A stretch of 64,000 nt of DNA from CAZYMI01 sp964648505 (lineage in GTDB: Bacteria > Pseudomonadota > Alphaproteobacteria > Micavibrionales > Micavibrionaceae): the NCBI GenBank assembly GCA_964648505.1, contig CAZYMI010000010.1:8833-72832 (forward strand). Direction: 5' to 3'. Each line of letters starts with the position of its first letter. Position 1 is the stretch's first letter. Under the pieces are notes generated by a model. The model searched no databases. It was not told the origin of the DNA and saw only the letters and a program-made list of their open reading frames with translations. Below, piece by piece: positions 15,941 through 24,820 of this stretch. Both the position numbers and the translations under genes were made by a program.

Positions 15941-16852
15941 ATGACAGCGAAAGACACCCCCAAAATAGGCGATATTCTGATAAATTTCATGCACAGGGTT
16001 TCACCCCCCTGCAGATGCTACACTTTGCTTGATTCAGGTGATGGGCGGAAGCTTGAGAAATTTGAAGATATTATTATAGACAGGCCAGAGCCGCAGGCCA
16101 TGTGGTCACGCCGTCTTCCTCAGGATAGGTGGGATGCTGCGCATGCTGTTTTTATGGGCGAGGATGATGATGACCGCGAAGGTCGGTGGAAGTTTAAGGG
16201 TAAACCCTTCGAGACATGGGAAACATCTTATAAAGGGGTAAAGTTTTATGGTCGTACCACGGCTTTCCGCCATGTGGGGTTTTTCCCAGAACAAGCCAGC
16301 CATTGGGAATGGATGCAAGATAAAATTAAAAATTTTGAAACGCCGCGCGTTCTAAATTTATTTGGTTATACCGGGGTTGCCTCTTTACTGGCAGCACAAT
16401 CAGGCGCCACTGTAACGCATTTAGATGCATCAAAAAAAGCAGTGAGCTGGGCAAAAGATAATGCTGAACTTGCAGGCCTTCAGCATGCCCCGATAAGATG
16501 GATTGTAGAAGATGCCAGATCCTTTGTCGCGCGTGAAAAAAGACGTGAAAAAATTTATGATATCATTTTACTGGACCCGCCAAAATTTGGGCGCGGAACA
16601 GAAGGGGAGGTTTGGAACTTATTTGAAGACCTGTCCGATTTTTTACGAAGCTGTAAATCAATTTTAAATCCAGATAAGGGCAAACTTATCTTAACTGTTT
16701 ATGCTGTGCGGGCTTCATTTATCGCCTTTGATCAATTATGCCGCGATATTTTTCCTGACGCGAAAATCACAAGCGGTGAGTTGGTGATTGAGGAAGAGGG
16801 CACAGGCCGCATGCTGCCAACGTCTCATTATAGTTTTATTGAGATGCCATGA
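15941..16852 (+). CDS. Class I SAM-dependent rRNA methyltransferase-like protein
   Basis: This 303-aa methyltransferase has a Rossmann SAM site: RVLNLFGYTGVASLLAAQSG, then THLDASKKAVSWAKDN and DIILLDPPKFGRG. The DPPKFGRG motif and layout match RlmI/RlmL-related 23S rRNA cytosine or guanine methyltransferases. The N-terminal PUA domain seen in RlmI is missing and is replaced by a short beta region. The ATG at 15941 is preceded at once by AAGGAA; a TTG at 15893 would add 16 residues. It is coupled by an ATGA overlap to the following SpoU-type methyltransferase, so both probably serve RNA modification. Confidence 0.88.
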   Translation: MTAKDTPKIGDILINFMHRVSPPCRCYTLLDSGDGRKLEKFEDIIIDRPEPQAMWSRRLPQDRWDAAHAVFMGEDDDDREGRWKFKGKPFETWETSYKGVKFYGRTTAFRHVGFFPEQASHWEWMQDKIKNFETPRVLNLFGYTGVASLLAAQSGATVTHLDASKKAVSWAKDNAELAGLQHAPIRWIVEDARSFVAREKRREKIYDIILLDPPKFGRGTEGEVWNLFEDLSDFLRSCKSILNPDKGKLILTVYAVRASFIAFDQLCRDIFPDAKITSGELVIEEEGTGRMLPTSHYSFIEMP

Positions 16853-17625
16853 TTAAAGTTATTACCAGTTTCACGAACCCCTTTATTAAAATGTTACGTG
16901 CGCTTGATTTGAAAAAGAACCGTGACGAGGACGGCGTGTTTTTAGCGGAAGGCTTGCGGCATGTGCGCGAAGCAGTCGCGTGTGGCTGGCATATACGTGC
17001 TGTTATATTTCATTCAGGTGACCGCATGATGGAGCAGATCAAAGCGCTGGAAGCTGAATTACCACATACTGAATTTGTAGAAGTGACAAAGGATATTCTA
17101 TCTAAAATCACGCATCGTGAGAATTCAGAAACGATTATCGCCCTTGTAGAACAAAAATGGTCTGAGCTTGAGGCCGTTCAAGATGGCTTGTGGGTGGCGC
17201 TGGAAGAAGTGCGAGACCCAGGTAATCTTGGTACTATTATTCGTACGTGTGATGCCGTACAAGCCAAAGGCGTTATTTTAATTGGGAATTGCTGTGATCC
17301 GTTTTCAACAGAAGCAGTGCGGGCATCTATGGGTTCTTTTGCGCGGTTATCATTTGCGCGCGCAAATATGTCTGATTTTTTAGCATGGCGTAAGGCTTAC
17401 AAAGGCAATGTTATTGGCACATATTTAAAGGGTGCAATTGATTATCGCACAGCAAATTATACGCAGCCTTTGTTGCTCGTTATGGGAAATGAACAAAAAG
17501 GCTTAAGTGATGGTTTAGCAAATGCCTGCACGCAGCTTGTAAAAATGCCGATGCGCGGCGGCGCGGATAGTTTGAATTTAGCTGTGGCAACGGGTGTAAT
17601 GTTATATGAAATCTCCAGAATTTGA
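16849..17625 (+). CDS. TrmH/SpoU-family RNA 2'-O-ribose methyltransferase
   Basis: This 258-aa SPOUT enzyme methylates ribose 2'-OH in tRNA or rRNA with SAM. An N-terminal substrate-binding domain (SFTNPFIKMLRALDLKKNRD, FLAEGLRHVREAV) precedes the knotted catalytic domain. The three family motifs are present: EVRDPGNLGTIIRTCDA, LLVMGNEQKGLS and VKMPMRGGADSLNLAVATG. Which nucleotide is targeted (RlmB- or TsnR-like) cannot be decided. It overlaps the upstream methyltransferase by 4 bases. Confidence 0.92.
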   Translation: MIKVITSFTNPFIKMLRALDLKKNRDEDGVFLAEGLRHVREAVACGWHIRAVIFHSGDRMMEQIKALEAELPHTEFVEVTKDILSKITHRENSETIIALVEQKWSELEAVQDGLWVALEEVRDPGNLGTIIRTCDAVQAKGVILIGNCCDPFSTEAVRASMGSFARLSFARANMSDFLAWRKAYKGNVIGTYLKGAIDYRTANYTQPLLLVMGNEQKGLSDGLANACTQLVKMPMRGGADSLNLAVATGVMLYEISRI

Positions 17626-17676
17626 CATAAAGTTACATAATAAGTATAGTGAATTTTATTATCAAATAGGGAGAGT

Positions 17677-17760
17677 ATGAGAATGTCTTTATCAGGAAAC
17701 TATGCAGCGGCTGCGAACCAACTTGTAATTCCAGAGCTCATCAGAGGTCTTTTTTTTTAA
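17677..17760 (+). other. Upstream coding segment ending in a T9 tract (5' part of a frameshifted gene)
   Basis: ATG at 17677, preceded by AGGGAGA, opens a 27-codon frame (MRMSLSGNYAAAANQLVI, then PELIRGLFF). It stops at TAA (17758-17760) directly after nine T residues (17750-17758). With eight T's the frame would run straight into the gene at 17762 as ...RGLFFKMDGVSFF. The ribosome site belongs to this segment; the downstream ATG has none. So the two parts are most likely one gene joined by slippage, or separated by a real or artefactual one-base insertion. Confidence 0.6.
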
Positions 17761-17761
17761 A

Positions 17762-18127
17762 ATGGATGGCGTGTCTTTTTTTGATGGGAATACAGGAGAT
17801 AAAGTTCCATTTGAAACAAGAAATCTACACTACGGGCAATATACCTTAGGCCATTATAATGATCACCATGGAGTATTAGTTGTAATTGCTCATGATCCAC
17901 ATAGAGGAAGGGATGCGACCTATGTGACATCTTTCAATCCCAGTACGGTGGATGCTTTAAAATCTGTAGGCTTTAATAAGATGGATGGACTGGGTGTACC
18001 GCAAGTTCAAGATCCTAACCTTTTTGCGGACCCAGAGGTTGCAGGTAGAGTACGAACAGTGCTTGATCAAACAAAGCCTTTAGAGAGAGATCTTCCTACT
18101 TTTGGGGCTGAAGCTAGGCTGGGTTAG
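17762..18127 (+). CDS. Hypothetical protein, probable 3' part of a T9-interrupted gene
   Basis: The protein has 121 aa and I do not recognise it. It is predicted soluble, rich in His and Asp in the first half (HYGQYTLGHYNDHHGVLVV, HDPHRGRD). No signal peptide or membrane segment is seen. The ATG at 17762 lacks a ribosome site and follows a T9 tract. A well-placed start with AGGGAGA exists at 17677 in a frame that differs by one base (see that entry). The end overlaps the convergent DHH gene by 4 bases. Confidence 0.55.
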   Translation: MDGVSFFDGNTGDKVPFETRNLHYGQYTLGHYNDHHGVLVVIAHDPHRGRDATYVTSFNPSTVDALKSVGFNKMDGLGVPQVQDPNLFADPEVAGRVRTVLDQTKPLERDLPTFGAEARLG

Positions 18128-19083
18128 CCGTCAGTCGTGATCTGGATAATGAGTTCTTCCAACACTTGATCGGCTTGCAAATTATCAACCTGACAAGTAC
18201 CCGCTGCAACATGCCCGCCGCCGCCATATTTAAGCATCAGCGAGCCAATATCAGTCCGGCTGGTTTTATTGAGGATCGATTTTCCGGTTGCAAAAACAGT
18301 GTTCTGATTATTTTTACCCCACAGCGCGTGGATAGAGATATTGCATTGCGGAAACAACGCATAAAGTAAAAATCGATTCGTTGCCCAGATCGATTGTTCG
18401 TTGCGTAAATCTAAAACAATAAGATTTTTATGCAGTTTTGAGCAGCGTTCAAGTTGCTCTTGCGCTTTGGTTTTGTGGTCCATGTATAAATCAACACGTT
18501 CTTTGACGTCAGACAAAGAAAGAATATCTGTGATGTCCTGATGTGTACGGCAGTAATCAATCAGCCTCATCATTAATTGGTAATTGGAGATGTTAAAATC
18601 ACGGAAGCGCCCAAGGCCAGTGCGAGAATCCATGATGAAAGATAAAAGCTCCCAACCTTTAGGGTCGATGATATCACTGCGGGTAAAGCCCGCGCTATCC
18701 GCTTTATCAACAGCTTGCATCATATCATCAGATACATTCGGAAAGCGTTCTTTTCCGCCAAAATAATCATAAACAACCCGGGCCGCCGATTTTGCCTTGG
18801 GATCAATGACATGGTTATCAGCTTTGCCCCCAACACGTTCAACTTCAGATGTGTGGTGGTCAAAAGATAAAAAAGCAGCCTTGTTATAAGGAAGGTTGGT
18901 GGTGATATCGAGAGGTGTGACATCAATCAAACCGTCTTGCATGTCTTTTGGGTGTACGAATAAAATATCGTCAATCAACCCCATTTCCTTGAGCAGGACT
19001 CCACATACAAGTCCGTCCATATCGGACCGGGTAATAAGACGGTATTTTTGATTAAGATCGGGCGTGATTTTTGCCTGCGCCAT
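18124..19083 (-). CDS. DHH-family phosphoesterase (exopolyphosphatase-like)
   Basis: This 319-aa protein has the DHH metal motifs: SDMDGLVCGVLL (D..D), SFDHHTSE (the DHH motif itself) and a DHHA1 end with LKYGGGGHVAAGTCQV, the phosphate-binding GGGH. The family cleaves phosphoester bonds in polyphosphate, nano-RNA or cyclic dinucleotides; this subtype is usually annotated as exopolyphosphatase-like with no proven substrate. AAAGGGGGAA gives a strong ribosome site. A small hairpin (ATTCCG/CGGAAT, 19103-19121) sits in its leader. It is monocistronic, following clpX on the same strand with a 119-base gap. Confidence 0.88.
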   Translation of the reverse strand: MAQAKITPDLNQKYRLITRSDMDGLVCGVLLKEMGLIDDILFVHPKDMQDGLIDVTPLDITTNLPYNKAAFLSFDHHTSEVERVGGKADNHVIDPKAKSAARVVYDYFGGKERFPNVSDDMMQAVDKADSAGFTRSDIIDPKGWELLSFIMDSRTGLGRFRDFNISNYQLMMRLIDYCRTHQDITDILSLSDVKERVDLYMDHKTKAQEQLERCSKLHKNLIVLDLRNEQSIWATNRFLLYALFPQCNISIHALWGKNNQNTVFATGKSILNKTSRTDIGSLMLKYGGGGHVAAGTCQVDNLQADQVLEELIIQITTDG

Positions 19084-19202
19084 AGTAAAGTTCCCCCTTT
19101 AAATTCCGATATGCACGGAATCAGAAATTAGTCCTATAAGACTATACCTTGAAAAGCTAAAAGGTCATTAACGCGAATTCAAACCGAGCAGAAAAATTTG
19201 AC

Positions 19203-20495
19203 TTAGCTGGCCATTTCGGCTGATTTTTCGTCCTTATCTTTTGATTTCTTCTTTTTTGCGTCAGCTGAATGAACAATAACGGGCTTTTTCCCTTCATTGA
19301 TGGTTTCAGCATTCACAATTACTTCTTGCGCGCCTTCCTGATCGGGAAGGTCGTACATCGTATCAAGTAGTATATTTTCTATAATAGACCTAAGGCCGCG
19401 AGCGCCTGTTTTGCGTTCAATTGCTTTTTTGGCAATCGCTTCCAGACCATCTGTGGTGATATTCAGTTTAGCCCCTTCAAGTTCGAATAGTTTTTGAAAC
19501 TGCTTGATAATAGCGTTTTTAGGTTCAGTGAGGATTTGTACAAGGGCCGCAACATCAAGGTCATCAAGCGTTGCAAGAACAGGTAGGCGGCCGATAAATT
19601 CAGGGATCAAACCAAATTTGAGCAGATCTTCCGGTTCAAGGCCACGCAATACTTCGCCCTGGCGCCGTTCTTCCGGTCCGACAACATTGGCACCAAAACC
19701 AATTGAAGTTTTACGACCGCGATCAGAAATAATCTTTTCAATGCCCGCAAAAGCGCCGCCGCATATAAAAAGAATATTGGCTGTATCAACTTGTAAAAAT
19801 TCTTGTTGTGGATGCTTGCGTCCGCCTTGGGGTGGAACAGAAGCGATCGTGCCTTCCATGAGTTTTAAAAGGGCTTGTTGCACACCTTCACCTGATACAT
19901 CGCGTGTGATGGAAGGGTTATCTGATTTACGGCTGATTTTATCAATTTCATCAATATAAACGATGCCGCGTTGTGCCCGTTCAACATTGTAATCACAGTT
20001 TTGAAGAAGTTTTAGAACAATATTTTCAACATCTTCCCCTACATAACCAGCTTCGGTTAAGGTGGTGGCATCGGCCATTGTAAAGGGCACATCAAGCATA
20101 CGGGCTAAAGTTTGGGCCAAAAGTGTTTTACCCGAACCTGTTGGGCCCACCAGTAGAATGTTTGATTTTGCAATTTCAACTTCTGCGCCTTTTTGTCCAT
20201 GTTCAAGACGCTTATAATGGTTATGAACCGCAACAGCCAAAATGCGTTTGGCGCGGTCTTGTCCAATAATATATTCATCAAGCAGCTTTTTAATTTCGGA
20301 TGGTGCTGGTACGCCAGATCCTGTTTTAACGAGCTGTGTTTTATCTTCCTCGCGGATGATGTCCATGCAGAGTTCAACACATTCATTGCAGATGAACACA
20401 TTGGGTCCCGCAATCAGTTTGCGCACTTCATGCTGACTTTTCCCGCAGAAGGAACAGTACAATGTGTTTTTGCTTTCAGGACCAGTTTTGCTCAT
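19203..20495 (-). CDS. clpX: ATP-dependent Clp protease ATP-binding subunit ClpX
   Basis: ClpX is a hexameric AAA+ unfoldase that feeds substrates to ClpP. The protein has 430 aa. The N-terminal zinc domain has Cys14, Cys17, Cys36 and Cys39. Walker A is GPTGSGKT (117-124), Walker B lies in VYIDEIDKI, and the ClpP-contacting IGF loop appears as TSIGFGANVV. The end is lysine-rich. clpP, often next door, is not in the window. The 182-base upstream gap contains a hairpin (ACTCTGCC/GGCAGGAGT, 20534-20552) in the leader. The ribosome site is weak. Confidence 0.98.
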   Translation of the reverse strand: MSKTGPESKNTLYCSFCGKSQHEVRKLIAGPNVFICNECVELCMDIIREEDKTQLVKTGSGVPAPSEIKKLLDEYIIGQDRAKRILAVAVHNHYKRLEHGQKGAEVEIAKSNILLVGPTGSGKTLLAQTLARMLDVPFTMADATTLTEAGYVGEDVENIVLKLLQNCDYNVERAQRGIVYIDEIDKISRKSDNPSITRDVSGEGVQQALLKLMEGTIASVPPQGGRKHPQQEFLQVDTANILFICGGAFAGIEKIISDRGRKTSIGFGANVVGPEERRQGEVLRGLEPEDLLKFGLIPEFIGRLPVLATLDDLDVAALVQILTEPKNAIIKQFQKLFELEGAKLNITTDGLEAIAKKAIERKTGARGLRSIIENILLDTMYDLPDQEGAQEVIVNAETINEGKKPVIVHSADAKKKKSKDKDEKSAEMAS

Positions 20496-20677
20496 ATCTT
20501 TTCGTTTCTTTTTTTGAAACCCTCTTGATTCTTACTCTGCCAAGGCAGGAGTCTTACCGCAAGTCCCTTATTCTCAGAAAAAGGTTTTTTTGTTTTTCTT
20601 TCAAGGACCTGCGTTCTCTGCTACCACAATTGCACGATAGATGTTAAAAAACAGTTCCTTTAATTTCCATAGCTAAT

Positions 20678-21085
20678 ATGATTCGACCGTCACTTGATAA
20701 AATAATTGAAACCATGAGCCTACTGGATGATTGGGAGGACCGCTATCGCTATCTTCTTGATCTAGCCAAAATTCTGCCGCCGATGGACCCGTCGCTAAAA
20801 ACTGAGGCTCATTTTGTCAAAGGCTGCACATCGCGCGTCTGGATGAGGGCAGAAGTGAGAAACGGGAAATTCCATTTTGTTGCGGATAGCGATGCGCATT
20901 TGGTGCGCGGCTTGATCGGAATTTTATATGCGACCTATGACGGATTAACCCTTCAAGAAGTAGGCGCTATTGATATCAAGGGCGCGTTCGAGGCTATGGG
21001 GCTGGCAAATAATTTAACCCCCAATCGAAGGAGCGGTTTTTTTTCTATGGTTGAAAAAATTATTCAGCTTTCAGATCAGGCGTAA
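20678..21085 (+). CDS. sufE: SufE-family Fe-S cluster assembly sulfur acceptor
   Basis: SufE takes persulfide sulfur from the cysteine desulfurase SufS and passes it to SufBCD. The protein has 135 aa. The sulfur-accepting Cys50 lies in HFVKGCTSRVW, and LLDDWEDRYRYLLDLAKILP and ATYDGLTLQEV are characteristic. The first ATG gives the standard helix before LLDDWEDRY. No suf operon is adjacent, as is common for alphaproteobacterial sufE. The 3' end overlaps the convergent secreted-protein gene by 26 bases. Confidence 0.93.
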   Translation: MIRPSLDKIIETMSLLDDWEDRYRYLLDLAKILPPMDPSLKTEAHFVKGCTSRVWMRAEVRNGKFHFVADSDAHLVRGLIGILYATYDGLTLQEVGAIDIKGAFEAMGLANNLTPNRRSGFFSMVEKIIQLSDQA

Positions 21086-21614
21086 CACGCTGAGATTTTA
21101 CGATGCTGAAAAATTGCTTTTCCAGTTCATCAGAATTTGTGCCTACATGTTCAGCAACAACAGTAAAGCGCCAGCCTTTATCAATCCATAAATTACCAAT
21201 CACAGTTGAAAGCGTTTTGTCTTTTTCTTCGCGAAGCCCCATAAAAACCGCCTGTTTTATGGGTCCATGAAGAACGACATCGCCATTATATTGGCGCATG
21301 CGCGTATCTGTTAAAAGTATCTGCAGGGATTGCACAAGAGCCTTGTCATCAGGAATTTTTTTGCTGCTATCAATTTGGCAGGCAACTTTTATATCAATCA
21401 ACTCATCGATGGCTTTAATAAATCTGTAGGTTGCTACTTCATGGCATATCTCAGGGGCATCAGGTGCGCAGGTTTTGCTTATATCTGGGGCTTCAGGGAA
21501 TGTAATTTCCACAGGGCATAAAGCATTTTTATACAAGTAAGGTTCAGCAACAGCAGGAAGGGCAAAGCTTTGAATAGCAATAGTCAGGGCGCAGACAGGC
21601 ACAATACCCCTCAT
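21060..21614 (-). CDS. Exported hypothetical protein downstream of hisS
   Basis: This 184-aa protein has a signal peptide (MRGIVPVCALTIAIQSFALP, cleavage near AVA-EP). The mature part contains four cysteines early on (CPVEITF, TCAPDAPEICH, VACQID), suggesting disulfides in the periplasm, and ends KSQRVTPDLKAE. I do not recognise a domain. It is coupled to hisS by an ATGA overlap, which points to co-transcription but not necessarily shared function. Confidence 0.75.
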   Translation of the reverse strand: MRGIVPVCALTIAIQSFALPAVAEPYLYKNALCPVEITFPEAPDISKTCAPDAPEICHEVATYRFIKAIDELIDIKVACQIDSSKKIPDDKALVQSLQILLTDTRMRQYNGDVVLHGPIKQAVFMGLREEKDKTLSTVIGNLWIDKGWRFTVVAEHVGTNSDELEKQFFSIVKSQRVTPDLKAE

Positions 21615-22936
21615 GGTTTTTGCCAGCTTTCAGGCAGTACCGCGCTTTGGTTGCCTGATGACATATCTTTTACTTCGTGCGCGCCATTATCATCAAAGGG
21701 TGGGAACCAGACAAAGGGAATCCCTTTTTTCACAGCATATTCCATCTGCTTTTTTATTTTTGCTTCCCCGGAATGATAAAGTTCAACCCTAAAACCGCGT
21801 TTGCGAAGCGTTTGTGCGGTAAAGCTCGCATCTGCACGCCGGCCTTCTGAAGGTAAAACAACCAGAATATCGGTAGGTGTTTTAGGGCCGGGCTTTATAT
21901 GGCCATAATGGTGTAGAACTTCGAACAATCTTGTAAAACCAATTGAAATACCAACACCAGGCAATTTGCGGTTAATATAATTAGATGCCAGATCATCATA
22001 CCGCCCGCCAGAACATACAGAAGATGTGAATTCCGGAATATCCAAAAGGCGTGTTTCGTAGACTGTGCCTGTATAATAATCAAGTCCGCGCACGATTGAG
22101 AGATCACCTACAATAGATTTAGATGGTAAATGGGCAAGATTTTTTAAAACAAAAACCAGTTCTTCAAGCCCTTGTTTCATTGTGTCATTTACACAAGGCA
22201 TGGAGAGTAGTTTTTCAGATGCGTCTTGTGGTGTGCAGCTTATCGTGGCAAGTGCCATAATTTGGTCTGTCTGGCTTTGTGACAAGCCAACGTCGTCCAT
22301 AAGCAGGTTACGCACACCGCTCACGCCTATTTTATCGAGTTTATCAACTGTGCGTGTGACAGCAATGGCATCCGTTATGCCCAAGCCCTCAATCAGCCCT
22401 AATAAAATTTTACGGTTTGAAATGCGGATTTTGATGCGCCCTAAACCCAAGCCTTCTAGCGCCTCATAAATGACGGCAGGCATTTCAGCATCAAAATGAA
22501 TGGAAAGATCATCTTGCCCAATCACATCAATATCGCACTGATAAAATTCTCGAGATCTGCCAAGTTGCGGGCGTTCACCGCGCCATACACGTTGCATCTG
22601 ATAACGTTTAAAAGGGAAGGTGAGGCTTGAGAAATGTTGGGCCACATAACGCGCAAGTGGCACGGTCTGGTCAAAGTGCAACGCCAGACGTGCATCACCC
22701 TTATCATTAGGGTCGGCATGCAAACGCTGGATCACATAAATTTCTTTATCCACTTCGCCCTTGGCGGAAAGTACGTCAACTTCTTCCACAGACGGTGTTT
22801 CGATAGAACAGTAACCATACGCTTCAAACGTTTTGCGAATATGGTCCATCCATTGCTGCTCGATGATGCGATATTCAGGCAGCCATTCCGGAAAGCCACT
22901 AATAGGGCGGGGTTTGTAAATGCGGTTCTCAGACAT
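21611..22936 (-). CDS. hisS: Histidyl-tRNA synthetase
   Basis: This class II synthetase charges tRNA-His. The protein has 441 aa. Motif 1 lies around DHIRKTFEAYGYCSIETPSV, motif 2 is RVWRGERPQLGRSREFYQCD, and the HisA motif is IVRGLDYYTGTVYE. Motif 3 is LPGVGISIGFTRLFEVL, followed by a C-terminal anticodon domain (DILVVLPSEGRRAD). The motif 2 loop has R-E-F-Y-Q-C-D where the E. coli enzyme has R-Q-F-H-Q. This looks closer to the eukaryotic/archaeal form and may relate to tRNA-His lacking G-1, known in a group of alphaproteobacteria. It follows cobT by 15 bases. Confidence 0.96.
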   Translation of the reverse strand: MSENRIYKPRPISGFPEWLPEYRIIEQQWMDHIRKTFEAYGYCSIETPSVEEVDVLSAKGEVDKEIYVIQRLHADPNDKGDARLALHFDQTVPLARYVAQHFSSLTFPFKRYQMQRVWRGERPQLGRSREFYQCDIDVIGQDDLSIHFDAEMPAVIYEALEGLGLGRIKIRISNRKILLGLIEGLGITDAIAVTRTVDKLDKIGVSGVRNLLMDDVGLSQSQTDQIMALATISCTPQDASEKLLSMPCVNDTMKQGLEELVFVLKNLAHLPSKSIVGDLSIVRGLDYYTGTVYETRLLDIPEFTSSVCSGGRYDDLASNYINRKLPGVGISIGFTRLFEVLHHYGHIKPGPKTPTDILVVLPSEGRRADASFTAQTLRKRGFRVELYHSGEAKIKKQMEYAVKKGIPFVWFPPFDDNGAHEVKDMSSGNQSAVLPESWQKP

Positions 22937-22951
22937 AACGTCTTTTTAGCC

Positions 22952-24820
22952 TTATTTTCTGTTTCTGTCACCTCTGGAAAAAGGCCGTTCTTCGAATAAT
23001 TCTGATAAGCGCAATAAAAGCGCCTGCGCAAGTTCACCTGCATCTGTAATTGTTAAGGCGCGGGAATAATAGCGCGATACATCATGCCCAATACCAATAG
23101 CAGCAATTTCAACGGTGGAGGATTCCTCAATCCACTGAATAACATTTTGCAAATCATGTTCAAGAATATTCGAGCTATTTGTTGACAAGGTGGAATCATC
23201 AACAGGTGCGCCGTCTGATATCACCATCATGATTTTGCGTTTTTCTGGTCTTCTGACGATGCGATTATAAGACCAAACCACAGCCTCCCCATCAATATTT
23301 TCTTTGAGTAATCCTTCTTTGAGCATCAGCCCCAGATTGCGCTTGGTACGACGCCACGGCTCATCTGCATCCTTGTAAATAATGTGGCGCAGATCGTTTA
23401 ACCGGCCCGGGCTTTCAGGCCGATTATTTTGCACCCATAATTCACGCGCTTTACCACCCTTCCAGGCGCGTGTGGTAAAGCCAAGAATTTCAACTTTAAC
23501 GCCGCAACGTTCAAGCGTACGGGCAATAATTTCGGTCGACATAGCAGCAAGTGCGATGGGGCGGCCACGCATGGAACCTGAATTATCAATCAACAAAGTG
23601 ACAATAGTATCCCGAAAATCAGTTTGCTGTTCTTGTTTATAAGATAAAGGCATATTGGGGTTGGCAATAACCCGTGCCAGTCTCGATGCATCAATAATCC
23701 CTTCGTCCATATCAAATTGCCATTGGCGTAGCTGCTTTGCCATGAGCTGCCTTTGCAGTCGATTTGCAAGGCGTGTGACCATGGTCATGTGGGGTGCTAC
23801 TTGCTTATCAAGTTGAGCGCGTAGTTTGTTGAGCTCGTCTTGATCTGCCAGATCTTGCGCTTCAAGAATTTCATCATACGCAGTTGTATAAATTGTATAG
23901 CGGCTATCCGGCCCCGGCACGTAATGCGAATTTGGTTTACGTGGCGGTGCATTTTGAGGTTTTTCACCTTCCATCATAGAAGGGTTTTCATCAGATATAT
24001 CATCGTTTTCAAAATCAATATCTGTTTCATGCGTACTGGAATCGTCTGATATTTCTTGCGTATCTGAACCTTCAGAAAGCTGCTTTTCCTTTTCTTCTTT
24101 TTGATCCTCACGCGGGTTTAAATCATCTGAACTATGTTGTGTATCGTCAGATTCATCAGCGCGTTCTGGTTCGCTTGACGGTGGAATGGAATTCAGCTTT
24201 TCAATGAAATTACGTGCGGCGCGTGCAAATTCGCGTTGATTATTTAAGTTAGCTTCAAGATTTTTAAATCCGTTTTTACCGAGTTTTTCAATGATGTAAG
24301 GGTGCCATAAAGCAGCAAGGTTATGCGCGCCTTCCGGCAAATCTTCACCGGTAAAAGCAAGGCGTGATAAAATATATAAGGCTTCTGCAGCGTCGGTTTG
24401 AAGTCGATCTTGCGCGTTTAAGTGGCTATATGATTTACAACGCTGCTTTAAAGCCGACGCCAAGTTTTTGGCAACGCCTGTCATCGCTTTTATACCAAGG
24501 GCTTCAACACGGGCCTGTTCAAGTGAATCAAAAAGACTTGCTGATGAAAAATCTTTCGGGCGCAGACGGCGATGAAGTTTGTCATTGGAATGCCTGAGTT
24601 TAAGGCTATGGATATCGGCGCTTGCGCGAATATCTTGCTTGTTTAAAGCGGGCATGTCGCGTTCAGGCAAGGGCAGTCTGGCTGTTATACCAATGATCGG
24701 TGTAAGCCTGGCAGATGTTTCAGAGGCGAAAAACTGAACCTCTATATCTGGCCGTTTAGCAATGGCCCGTAACGTTGCGGCAGTCGCATCTTTAAATTTG
24801 TCAAGCGGGTCAGCCGACAT
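22952..24820 (-). CDS. cobT: Aerobic cobaltochelatase subunit CobT
   Basis: CobT works with CobS and CobN to insert cobalt into hydrogenobyrinate a,c-diamide in aerobic cobalamin synthesis. From the ATG at 24820 it has 622 aa, the family length; the open frame reaches further upstream into cobS, but MSADPLDKFKDAT is the expected start. The middle is very acidic, full of Ser, Asp and Glu (about residues 190-300). The C-terminal VWA domain holds the MIDAS motif in TLLIDNSGSMRGRPIALAA and later ISDGAPVDDSTLS. The start overlaps the cobS end by 11 bases. Confidence 0.96.
   Translation of the reverse strand: MSADPLDKFKDATAATLRAIAKRPDIEVQFFASETSARLTPIIGITARLPLPERDMPALNKQDIRASADIHSLKLRHSNDKLHRRLRPKDFSSASLFDSLEQARVEALGIKAMTGVAKNLASALKQRCKSYSHLNAQDRLQTDAAEALYILSRLAFTGEDLPEGAHNLAALWHPYIIEKLGKNGFKNLEANLNNQREFARAARNFIEKLNSIPPSSEPERADESDDTQHSSDDLNPREDQKEEKEKQLSEGSDTQEISDDSSTHETDIDFENDDISDENPSMMEGEKPQNAPPRKPNSHYVPGPDSRYTIYTTAYDEILEAQDLADQDELNKLRAQLDKQVAPHMTMVTRLANRLQRQLMAKQLRQWQFDMDEGIIDASRLARVIANPNMPLSYKQEQQTDFRDTIVTLLIDNSGSMRGRPIALAAMSTEIIARTLERCGVKVEILGFTTRAWKGGKARELWVQNNRPESPGRLNDLRHIIYKDADEPWRRTKRNLGLMLKEGLLKENIDGEAVVWSYNRIVRRPEKRKIMMVISDGAPVDDSTLSTNSSNILEHDLQNVIQWIEESSTVEIAAIGIGHDVSRYYSRALTITDAGELAQALLLRLSELFEERPFSRGDRNRK

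Noticed and set aside
19504..19959. 151-codon plus-strand frame
   Set aside because: Antisense inside clpX, whose protein is complete and highly conserved.
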